Below are positions 5,628 through 11,459 of a stretch of DNA of 11,559 nucleotides, piece after piece. The DNA comes from JBOGIF01 sp050742415. Lineage in GTDB: Bacteria; Actinomycetota; Acidimicrobiia; Acidimicrobiales; AC-14. A program made the translations under genes and the position numbers. The first letter of the stretch is position 1, and every line of letters begins with the position of its first letter. Below the pieces are notes generated by a model that saw nothing but the letters and a program-made list of their open reading frames with translations, ran no database searches and was not told the DNA's origin. The stretch spans positions 1-11,559 of the forward strand of contig JBOGIF010000139.1 in the NCBI GenBank assembly GCA_050742415.1, written 5' to 3'.

Positions 5628-6428
5628 CTACCACTCCGTGGTGACGTCGATGACTCCGGAACCCGCAGGCGCCAGGACGGAGTACGTGTCCTTGGAGAGG
5701 TCGACTATCCGCCGGTCGATGTAAGGACCTCTGTCGCTTACGCGACACGTCACGGTGGCGCCGTTGCTCAGCCGGGTGACCTTGAGGATGGTGCCGAACG
5801 GCAGGGTCTTGTGCGCGCAGGTGCCCTGCGCCGCGCCGTACCAGGACGCCAGTCCGCTCTCCGTGGAGGACGACGAAGCCGGCTTGCTCGGCCTGCTCGG
5901 AGACGGCACCACCGTTGTCGTGACGATCGGCGGTGCGGCGATCATCGTGGACTTGGTCACCTCGAGAGACGAGGGAGGTGTCGCCGGCTCGGGTCGCCGG
6001 GCTGCGACGAGCACGGCCACGGGCACAGGACGCACGGGGGCGGACGTCGCCTTGGGCGCGGTCGTAGACGTGGACACCGTACGGAGCGCGATCGTCGTGG
6101 TCGTGGTGGTGCTCGGCACGGTGCTGGACGTGCTCGTCGGGACGCGGGCGAAGGCGACCTGCGAAGGCGCCGACACGCGGGCACTCGAACCTGAGAACGT
6201 CGCGGGGACCAGCGTCCCCGGTGTCGTGGCGACGGTCGCGGGGAGCGCCAGCGCCGCCGTCTGATCGGATGCGTCGGCCGGCATGACCGGCGCTCCGCTG
6301 GCCAGGAGATCGTCCGACGCCGACGCCGTCTCGGGCGCCGCCTGCAGGTACGCGATGGCCGTGACGAGCATTACGCCGACGGCAGCCGCCAAGTAGGCAT
6401 GCTGCTGTCGTGACTGGAATTCGTGCAA
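5628..6428 (-). CDS. RlpA-like double-psi beta-barrel protein, secreted or membrane-anchored
   Basis: Probable cell-wall protein of the RlpA family; some members are lytic transglycosylases acting on stem-less glycan. From the TTG at 6428 the product has 266 residues: a short N-terminus, one hydrophobic segment at about 11-29 (uncleaved anchor or signal peptide), a long linker rich in Ser, Thr, Pro and Val (about 32-190), and a C-terminal double-psi beta-barrel at 194-266. The barrel shows ASWYG, AHKTLPFGT, LSNG, the VSDRGPY signature with the conserved Asp, and RRIVDLS. It lacks the usual T-A-x-G-E insert after ASWYG, and two Cys (TCAHK, VTCRV) could form a disulfide. An ATG at 6512 would add 28 residues but has no ribosome site. 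The gene sits between tatD and rsmA, where mycobacteria have rpfB. Confidence 0.85.
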   Translation of the reverse strand: MHEFQSRQQHAYLAAAVGVMLVTAIAYLQAAPETASASDDLLASGAPVMPADASDQTAALALPATVATTPGTLVPATFSGSSARVSAPSQVAFARVPTSTSSTVPSTTTTTTIALRTVSTSTTAPKATSAPVRPVPVAVLVAARRPEPATPPSSLEVTKSTMIAAPPIVTTTVVPSPSRPSKPASSSSTESGLASWYGAAQGTCAHKTLPFGTILKVTRLSNGATVTCRVSDRGPYIDRRIVDLSKDTYSVLAPAGSGVIDVTTEW

Positions 6429-6507
6429 GGGGTCCCCACCCTTTCCCTTGGTTGTGGCGCGCGTGCTGCGGTGCACTGGTACTCGTGCCGCTAACGGGCC
6501 TGGAAAA

Positions 6508-6537
6508 ACCATAAGGGTGTTTTTGGGCCCAAAGCAA
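6508..6537 (-). promoter_or_regulatory. Candidate promoter of the rlpA-like gene
   Basis: The 142-nt gap between tatD and the rlpA-like TTG contains an AT-rich patch. On the minus strand TTGCTT (6537-6532) and TATGGT (6513-6508) are 18 nt apart. A perfect 12-bp palindrome, TTTGGGCCCAAA (6522-6533), overlaps the -35 and spacer and could be an operator. A transcript from here would have a leader of about 70 nt. I see no conserved c-di-AMP riboswitch sequence in it. Confidence 0.4.
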
Positions 6538-6570
6538 CTCCAGCGGCGTCAGGAACCCGCGATGCGACCG

Positions 6571-7326
6571 TCAGACGGTCGTCCGAGGCGAGAAGACGGC
6601 GTGGGCATTCGCCCAGGTCGCGTCCTCCACTACAGCCGTCGCAACGCCTCTCAGAGCCGCCACTGCAGCGCCTACCAACACCACGTGAGCAGGCTGGTTG
6701 GGCGTTCCCCGGTGCGGCACAGGAGTGAGGTACGGGGCGTCGGTCTCGACCAGGATCCGGTCCAGCGGAGCGGCCGCGGCGGCGGCCCGCACGTCGTCTG
6801 CGCCCTTGAACGTGACGATCCCGCTGAAGGAGATCCACGCCCCCAAGTCGAGGGCGAGGCGCGCCTCGGTCGGGCCTCCGGTGAAGCAGTGGAACACGAT
6901 CCGGTCGGGGCGCCTCTGACTGGCGAGCACCTCGAACGTGTCGTCCCACGCCTCGCGCGTGTGGATGACGAGGGCCAGATTCCGTTCGGCGGCCAGGACG
7001 ATCTGACGGGCGAACGCGTCGCGTTGAACGTCCCGCGGAGAATGCTCGTAGTGGTAGTCGAGGCCGCACTCGCCGATCGCCACGACGCCCTCCGCGGAGG
7101 CCAGCTCGACGATCCCATCGACACCTTGCGTGGCGTCGTGCGGGTGCACGCCCACCGTCGCCCACACGTGATCCGGGTCGCTGCGAGCCAGCTCCACGGC
7201 CGACGCCGACCGCTCGGCATCGGTGCCCACACACACCAATCGCGCCACGCCGGCCGCAACCGCCTGCTCGACCGCGTCGCGGACCACGCCGTCGTACTGG
7301 AGGTGACAGTGGCTGTCGCACCACAC
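6571..7326 (-). CDS. tatD: TatD-family metal-dependent hydrolase
   Basis: TatD proteins are TIM-barrel DNases (3'-5' exonuclease, AP endonuclease) linked to DNA repair and quality control. From the GTG at 7326 the product has 251 residues, close to the family's 250-265. Metal ligands are visible: H6 and H8 in DSHCHL, E86 in IGECGLDYHYEH, H122 in VIHTREAWDD, H146 in FHCFTGG and D196 in LVETDAPYLTP. The start lies 4 nt after the metG stop, so translation is probably coupled. metG-tatD is a very widely conserved pair. An upstream start at 7467 would overlap metG deeply and is unlikely. A small 6-bp hairpin (6565-6581) spans the stop codon. Confidence 0.95.
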   Translation of the reverse strand: MWCDSHCHLQYDGVVRDAVEQAVAAGVARLVCVGTDAERSASAVELARSDPDHVWATVGVHPHDATQGVDGIVELASAEGVVAIGECGLDYHYEHSPRDVQRDAFARQIVLAAERNLALVIHTREAWDDTFEVLASQRRPDRIVFHCFTGGPTEARLALDLGAWISFSGIVTFKGADDVRAAAAAAPLDRILVETDAPYLTPVPHRGTPNQPAHVVLVGAAVAALRGVATAVVEDATWANAHAVFSPRTTV

Positions 7327-7330
7327 GGCG

Positions 7331-8830
7331 TTAACGCCTTCTCGGGAAGAGCGGTGAGCCCTTCTCAACACGCACGCTTCCGGGATGCCCACCCCATGTG
7401 GCGGCGACCCCGAGCGGCCCGTCGCCGGGTGAACCGGCGAGGCCGATACGACGCCAGACCTCCGCACACGCCGAGGGCATCGCCGGGCTGGCGAGAACGG
7501 TCACGATACGGAGCGCTTCGAGCGCGTCACCGAGCACGGCGTCGACCGACGGGCCGGGATCGGCCTTCCACGGCTCGGCCGCCTCCAGCGAGGAGTTGGC
7601 GGCGTGGATGAGGCGCCACGTGGCATCGAGCGCGTCGGACGATGCGAGCCGGTCCCACGCCGCGGTAGCGGCCGCGACGACGTCGGCAGCTATACGGGAC
7701 AACGGGCTCTCTGGCTGCGGGCGAGGCGCGAGGCCGCCACATTTACTGTCAATTAGTGTTGACACTCTAGAAAGAAGGTTGCCGAAGTTGTTGGCGAGGT
7801 CGGCGTTGTACCTCGCCACCATCCCCTCGTACGAGAAGTCTCCGTCTGGACCGAAGGGGACGTCGCGCAGGAGGTGGTACCTCACCGCGTCCACGCCGAG
7901 GTCGGCGACGAGGTCGCCCGGCGCGATCTGGTTCAGTCGCGTCTTGGACATCTTCTCGCCACCCACTAGGAGCCAGCCGTGGACAGCGACGTGGCGAGGT
8001 GGCTCGAGCCCGGCGGCCATGAGCATCGCCGGCCAGTAGACGGCATGGAAACGGATGATGTCCTTGCCGACGAGGTGGTAGTCGGCCGGCCACCACGCGC
8101 CGAACCGTTCTTCGTCGCTGCCGTAGCCGATCGCGGTGATGTAGTTCGGTAGCGCGTCGAACCACACCCAGGCCACCTGGTTCTCGTCCCAGGGGAGGCG
8201 GACCCCCCAGTCGAACGAGCGGCTGATCGAGATGTCGTCCAGCCCTTGGCGGATGAACGCGAGTACCTCGTTGCGGCGGGCAGCAGGGACCAAGGCGTCG
8301 GGGTGGGCCTCGTACCAGTCGAGGAGACGCTGCTGGTATCGGGATAGCCGGAAGAACCAGTTCTCCTCGGCCATTCGCTCAACCGGCCGACCGTGGACCG
8401 GGCAGTTGCCGTCCACCAGGTCGTCCTCGGAGTAGTACGCCTCGCAGGCCACGCAGTAGAGCCCCTCGTAGCTCCCTCGCTCGATGTCGCCGTTGTCGTA
8501 GACCGCCTGCAGGAAGGCGCTGACGCCTTCGACGTGGCGAGCCTCGGTGGTGCGGATGAAGTCGTCGTAGGCCACGTCGAGGGTGGCCCAGGCCTCCCGG
8601 AAACGGGCGCTATTGCGGTCGGCGAGGACCTGCGGCTCTAGGCCGATGGCGTCGGCCGCCTGCTTGTTCTTCAGCCCGTGCTCGTCGGTGCCGGTAAGGA
8701 ACAGGACCTCCTCTCCCACCAGCCGGCGCCACCGGGCCAGGGCGTCGGCCGCCACTGTCGTATAGGCGTGGCCGATGTGAGGCGCGTCGTTGACGTAGTA
8801 GATCGGCGTCGTCACGTAGAAGCGGCCCAC
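7331..8830 (-). CDS. metG: Methionyl-tRNA synthetase
   Basis: Class I aminoacyl-tRNA synthetase charging tRNA-Met. The 499-residue product from the GTG at 8830 shows TPIYYVNDAPHIGHAYTT with HIGH at 18-21, FLTGTDEHG, a zinc knuckle with YCVACEAYY and CPVHGRPVE (about 123-150), ENWFFRLSRYQ, WVWFDALPNYI, and KMSKT near 290 in place of KMSKS. After that comes the helical anticodon-binding domain with NADLANNFGNLLSRV. It lacks the C-terminal EMAP/tRNA-binding domain, as short forms do. The start fits because TTPIYY follows within ten residues; the longer frame overlaps rsmI. A stretch at about residues 351-364 uses AT-rich codons unlike the rest of the gene. rsmI ends 26 nt upstream and tatD begins 4 nt downstream. 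Confidence 0.97.
   Translation of the reverse strand: MGRFYVTTPIYYVNDAPHIGHAYTTVAADALARWRRLVGEEVLFLTGTDEHGLKNKQAADAIGLEPQVLADRNSARFREAWATLDVAYDDFIRTTEARHVEGVSAFLQAVYDNGDIERGSYEGLYCVACEAYYSEDDLVDGNCPVHGRPVERMAEENWFFRLSRYQQRLLDWYEAHPDALVPAARRNEVLAFIRQGLDDISISRSFDWGVRLPWDENQVAWVWFDALPNYITAIGYGSDEERFGAWWPADYHLVGKDIIRFHAVYWPAMLMAAGLEPPRHVAVHGWLLVGGEKMSKTRLNQIAPGDLVADLGVDAVRYHLLRDVPFGPDGDFSYEGMVARYNADLANNFGNLLSRVSTLIDSKCGGLAPRPQPESPLSRIAADVVAAATAAWDRLASSDALDATWRLIHAANSSLEAAEPWKADPGPSVDAVLGDALEALRIVTVLASPAMPSACAEVWRRIGLAGSPGDGPLGVAATWGGHPGSVRVEKGSPLFPRRR
7741..7780. other. AT-rich island with inverted repeat inside metG
   Basis: These 40 bases are about 33% G+C (13 of 40), while the surrounding gene is near 65-70%. 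They encode the conserved NLLSRVSTLIDSKC segment with codons otherwise rare here (CTT, TCT, AGA, ACA, CTA, ATT, AAA). Within them TGTCAA-N6-TTGACA (7747-7764) is a perfect 6-bp inverted repeat, shaped like a repressor half-site pair. Confidence 0.6.
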
Positions 8831-8856
8831 GGCGGCGCAGCGTAGGCGCTCGGGTG

Positions 8857-9690
8857 TCAGAGACGGATGGAGATCTCGTACAGCGAGCGCCGCGGAGCAC
8901 CCGTCTCGGCCGCCACCTCGGCGATGGCGGCGCGCTTGTCGAGGCCGGCGGCCAGGCGCGCGCGTAGCGCCGTCTCCAACTCCTCCGGAGACGGGGTGCA
9001 ACGGGGCGGAGCGCCCTCCACCACGATCACGTGCTCGCCGCGCGGAGCCTCGGGGTCGGCCCGGTCAAGATGCTCCAACGCCTCTTCGACCGTCCCCCGC
9101 CAGACCTCCTCGAAGCGCTTGGTCAGCTCCCGGGCGATAGCCACTCGACGTTGCCCGCCAAGGGTTTCCGCCAGGTCGGCCAGCGTCTGGCGCACCCGTC
9201 CGGGCGCCTCGAAGAGGACGACCGTCCGCTCTTCGGCGGCCACAGCCTCCATCCGCCTGGCCCGGTCCCCGCCCTTGCGGGGAAGGAAGCCCTCGAAGCA
9301 GAACCGCGACGTCGAGAGGCCGCTCAGCACCAGCGCGGATAGGACGGCCGAAGGGCCGGGCACGACCTCGACGGCGTGGCCGGCGGCTGACGCCGCCGCC
9401 ACCATGCGTTCGCCCGGGTCCGAGATCCCCGGCATTCCGGCGTCGGACACCACGGCCACCCGCTGCCCGGCGTCGAGGAGGGCCAACACCTCCGCCACCC
9501 GGGCCGCCTCGTTGTGACCGTGGACGGAGAGAAGGCGGCGGCCGGCGCTCAGCCCGAGGTGGCTGAGCAAGGCCCGGGTGCGGCGGGTGTCCTCGCAGGC
9601 GATGGTGTCGGCGTCGGAAAGCGCCTGGGCGGCACGGGGCGAGATGTCGCCGAGGTTGCCGATCGGCGTGCCCACCAGGACCAGGGTCAC
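8857..9690 (-). CDS. rsmI: 16S rRNA 2'-O-methyltransferase RsmI
   Basis: SAM-dependent enzyme of the tetrapyrrole-methylase fold that 2'-O-methylates C1402 of 16S rRNA in the ribosomal P site. The 277-residue product shows LVGTPIGNLGDIS near the N-terminus, ACEDTRRTRALLSHLG, VAVVSDAGMPGISDPG, VVPGPSAVLSAL, FCFEGFLPRKG, LFEAPGRV, ARELTKRFEEVWRG and GEHVIVVEG, all typical, plus a C-terminal helical region (about 240-277) ending in the usual RRSLYE stretch. The GTG at 9690 overlaps the stop of the DUF192 gene by 4 nt (GTGA), indicating translational coupling. metG follows after 26 nt. Confidence 0.96.
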   Translation of the reverse strand: MTLVLVGTPIGNLGDISPRAAQALSDADTIACEDTRRTRALLSHLGLSAGRRLLSVHGHNEAARVAEVLALLDAGQRVAVVSDAGMPGISDPGERMVAAASAAGHAVEVVPGPSAVLSALVLSGLSTSRFCFEGFLPRKGGDRARRMEAVAAEERTVVLFEAPGRVRQTLADLAETLGGQRRVAIARELTKRFEEVWRGTVEEALEHLDRADPEAPRGEHVIVVEGAPPRCTPSPEELETALRARLAAGLDKRAAIAEVAAETGAPRRSLYEISIRL

Positions 9691-10025
9691 TCGCGCACCT
9701 CGAGGCGGTCCCCGGCGCGGACACGCCAGCGCTCGAACGCGCCGGACTCCGCCTCGATCACGCAGCCCGCCCGCACCACCGGGCGGGTGAGCCGGCCCGG
9801 GCGGAGGCACACGGTCCGGACCACGACCATGTCGCGGTCGCAGAAGGCCACGTCGATGGCGAACAGCATCCCGAACGAGTGCACCGACCGGGCCGGGCGG
9901 AGCAGGATGGCGCCGCCTATGCCGGTGCGCCCCACCAGGCCCCGGGACCGCTCCCGGAACGACTCGGCGACCTCGAGGGCAGCAAGGACCTCTCCGTCGC
10001 GCAGGAGCCAGCCCGACCGGCTCAC
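9687..10025 (-). CDS. DUF192 family protein
   Basis: A 112-residue protein of the DUF192 family (a small beta-barrel fold of unclear function). The family pattern is visible: ESFRERSRGLVGRTGIGGAILL, the SVHSFGMLFAIDVAFCDRDMVVV core (FGM...IDV in place of the FWM...IPLDV common in proteobacteria), and the closing CVIEAESGAFERW. There is no signal peptide or membrane segment, so it is probably cytoplasmic, unlike many exported homologues. The start is GTG at 10025, within a 17-bp-period repeat; no Shine-Dalgarno is seen. It lies 37 nt after ychF and overlaps rsmI by 4 nt, so it belongs to that operon. Function unknown. Confidence 0.88.
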   Translation of the reverse strand: MSRSGWLLRDGEVLAALEVAESFRERSRGLVGRTGIGGAILLRPARSVHSFGMLFAIDVAFCDRDMVVVRTVCLRPGRLTRPVVRAGCVIEAESGAFERWRVRAGDRLEVRE

Positions 10026-10065
10026 CGCGCTGACCGGCTCATGAGTCAGACCGGCCCATGAGTCA
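10015..10065. repeat. 17-bp tandem repeat across the ychF stop / DUF192 start
   Basis: Two adjacent 17-mers, 10032-10048 (gaccggctcatgagtca) and 10049-10065 (gaccggcccatgagtca), differ at one base. A third partial unit at 10015-10024 (gaccggctca) keeps the 17-nt period and contains part of the DUF192 start. The ychF stop codon lies in the last unit, and each full unit contains the palindrome tgagtca. Confidence 0.85.
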
Positions 10066-11139
10066 GACGTTGAAACGGATCTCGACCACGTCGCCGTCGG
10101 CGACCTCGTACTCCTTGCCCTCCACCCGGAGGCGGCCGACGTCCTTCGCCGCCGCCCACGACCCCAGCTCCAGCAGCTCGTCCCAGCGGATCACCTCGGC
10201 CCGGATGAACCCCCGCTGGAGATCGGAGTGGATCACGCCGGCACACTCCGGTGCCTTGGCCCCGGCCCGGAACGTCCACGCACGTGACTCCTTGTCGCCC
10301 GTGGTCAGGAACGTGCGCCGACCGAGGAGGTGGTGGGCGGCTCGGATGACGCGGGCCAGCGCGCCTTCGCCGAGACCCAACCCCTCCATCAGCTCGGCGC
10401 GGTCCTCGGCATCCAGCCGGGCCGCCTCCTCCTCCAGGCGAGCGCTCACGCCCAACACCTCGGCCGCTTCGCCGAGCTCGGCGGCGACCGGCTTGGCCAG
10501 GTCGTCGACGTCCGTCAGCTGGTCCTCGCCGAGGTTGACCACGGCCAGAACCGGCTTGTCGGTGAGGAGGAACGCGTTCCTCAGGTCGCGGCGGAGCTCG
10601 GAGCCGAGCGACGACCGGTAGACCGGAGTACCGCCGTTCAGGACGTCGAATGCCGCTTCCATGGCTGCCACCTCCGCCGCCAGCGCCGGCTCGGAACGCG
10701 CCATCTTGCGGCGGCGCGGGAGCTGGGTCTCCAGGGAGTCGACGTCGGCCAGCACCAGCTCCAGCTCGAGGGCGTGCAGGTCGTCGAGCGGCTCAGAGGC
10801 ACCGACCACATTGGGGTCCTCGAACGCCCTGAGCACCAGGGCGATGGCGTCGACCTCACGAATTCCGGCCAGGAAGCGGTTGCCGAGACCCTCACCGGTA
10901 GACGCGCCGGCGACCAGCCCGGCGATGTCGACGAGCTCCATGGTGGCCGGCACGACCTTGCGGGAACGGCTCATGGCCGCCAGCGCGTCGAGGCGGTGGT
11001 CGGGCACGTGCGCTACGCCCACGGTCGACTCGGTCGTGGAGAAGGGGTGGGCGGCGACGGGGGCCGAGCCCCCGGTCAGAGCATTGAAGAGGGACGACTT
11101 GCCCGAGTTGGGGAGGCCCACCAGGCCGAGCCGTTCCAT
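10063..11139 (-). CDS. ychF: Redox-sensitive ATPase/GTPase YchF (OLA1 family)
   Basis: Universally conserved Obg-related P-loop protein that binds ribosomes and prefers ATP. The 358-residue product has the expected length and order: P-loop GLPNSGKSS at 8-16, switch region PFSTTESTVGVAHVPD, DIAGLVAGASTGEGLGNRFL (Walker B/G3), a coiled-coil insertion (about 130-190), NLGE in place of NKxD (the reason for ATP preference), and a C-terminal TGS domain ending in YEVADGDVVEIRFNV. The ATG at 11139 has no Shine-Dalgarno but has TACCCT 7 nt upstream, suggesting a leaderless transcript. It is probably the first gene of the long minus-strand operon and is divergent from bL37 across 75 nt. In actinobacteria ychF is not normally tied to metG, so this linkage is mildly unusual. 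Confidence 0.97.
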   Translation of the reverse strand: MERLGLVGLPNSGKSSLFNALTGGSAPVAAHPFSTTESTVGVAHVPDHRLDALAAMSRSRKVVPATMELVDIAGLVAGASTGEGLGNRFLAGIREVDAIALVLRAFEDPNVVGASEPLDDLHALELELVLADVDSLETQLPRRRKMARSEPALAAEVAAMEAAFDVLNGGTPVYRSSLGSELRRDLRNAFLLTDKPVLAVVNLGEDQLTDVDDLAKPVAAELGEAAEVLGVSARLEEEAARLDAEDRAELMEGLGLGEGALARVIRAAHHLLGRRTFLTTGDKESRAWTFRAGAKAPECAGVIHSDLQRGFIRAEVIRWDELLELGSWAAAKDVGRLRVEGKEYEVADGDVVEIRFNV

Positions 11140-11146
11140 CCCGGCC

Positions 11147-11152
11147 AGGGTA
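11147..11152 (-). promoter_or_regulatory. Candidate leaderless -10 element of ychF
   Basis: TACCCT on the minus strand, then GGCCGGG and the ATG at 11139. It matches TAnnnT at 7 nt and no Shine-Dalgarno is present. It would drive the ychF-to-ispE operon. Confidence 0.4.
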
Positions 11153-11200
11153 CCGGCGGCGCGGCAATGGCCGGCCGGCGGCGCCGGGCGGGGGCGGGGC

Positions 11201-11206
11201 TAACGT
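11201..11206 (+). promoter_or_regulatory. Candidate leaderless -10 element of the bL37 gene
   Basis: TAACGT followed by TGTCACCC and the ATG at 11215. Spacing (8 nt) and the GTCACCCATG context are the same as at rplY. The DNA upstream is almost pure G+C, so the TAAC step stands out. No Shine-Dalgarno. Confidence 0.5.
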
Positions 11207-11214
11207 TGTCACCC

Positions 11215-11298
11215 ATGTCGAAGAAGACCAACAAGCGCAGGATCCGGGCCCGCCGCAAGAAGGCCAACCACGGCCGGCGGCCCAACGCCGGTCGCTGA
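11215..11298 (+). CDS. Small ribosomal protein bL37 (candidate)
   Basis: A 27-residue, strongly basic protein: MSKKTNKRRIRARRKK, then ANHGRRPNAGR. The N-terminal run of Lys/Arg followed by ANHG(R/K)RPN is the pattern I recall for bL37, the actinobacterial 50S protein first seen in Mycolicibacterium smegmatis ribosome structures. It is too short for usual gene calling. It is read on its own, divergent from ychF, with a leaderless-type start and a large GC-rich hairpin right behind the stop, so it forms a self-contained transcription unit. The frame also continues upstream without a stop, but the TAnnnT box and the match to family length fix the ATG at 11215. The family assignment is from memory, not a search. 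Confidence 0.85.
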   Translation: MSKKTNKRRIRARRKKANHGRRPNAGR

Positions 11299-11311
11299 TC
11301 GCTGATCCCGA

Positions 11312-11346
11312 GCCGGCCCCGGCGCCCGTGGCGCCGGCCCGGCCGG
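11312..11346 (+). terminator. GC-rich hairpin after bL37
   Basis: A perfect 8-bp stem (ccggcgcc 11319-11326, loop cgt, ggcgccgg 11330-11337) extended after a bulge by ccggcc/ggccgg outer pairs. It begins 14 nt past the bL37 stop. It has no U-tract, which is common for terminators in GC-rich actinobacteria. Confidence 0.5.
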
Positions 11347-11434
11347 TCGTGGAAGTCCTCTCAGGCAGGTCGTCGACCCCTACCGGTGGCTCGAGGACGG
11401 TGACTCACCCGAAACCGTCGCTTGGGTCGAGGCG
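11328..11434 (+). pseudogene. Remnant of a prolyl oligopeptidase (S9) N-terminus
   Basis: Two reading frames together give the start of an S9 serine peptidase. Frame A, possibly from a GTG at 11328, reads APARPVVEVLSGR. Frame B from 11366 reads QVVDPYRWLEDGDSPETVAW and then VEA, very close to the family's usual DPYRWLED...SPETxAWVEAQN near residue 20-50. The switch at about 11364-11369 is an uncorrected frameshift. After VEA the match stops dead at about 11434 and frame B continues as unrelated Arg/Gly-rich sequence. The propeller and catalytic domains are absent, so this is a broken copy. The hairpin behind bL37 overlaps its presumed start. Confidence 0.7.
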
Positions 11435-11459
11435 CCAACTTGCGCGGAAAGGTCGGGAG

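Noticed and set aside
6429..6570. c-di-AMP (ydaO/yuaA) riboswitch before the cell-wall gene
   Set aside because: Such riboswitches often precede wall hydrolases in actinobacteria, but I could not find their conserved sequence blocks in this leader.
6565..6581. Hairpin cgaccg-tcaga-cggtcg at the tatD stop as a terminator
   Set aside because: The stem is short, overlaps the last codons and has no U-tract; probably chance in GC-rich DNA.
8831..9001. Upstream extension of metG
   Set aside because: It overlaps rsmI in another frame and has no similarity to synthetase N-termini; the GTG at 8830 places TTPIYY where expected.
10049..10065. Array of 17-mers as a CRISPR or integron site
   Set aside because: There are no spacers, the units are directly adjacent and too short; it is a simple tandem duplication.
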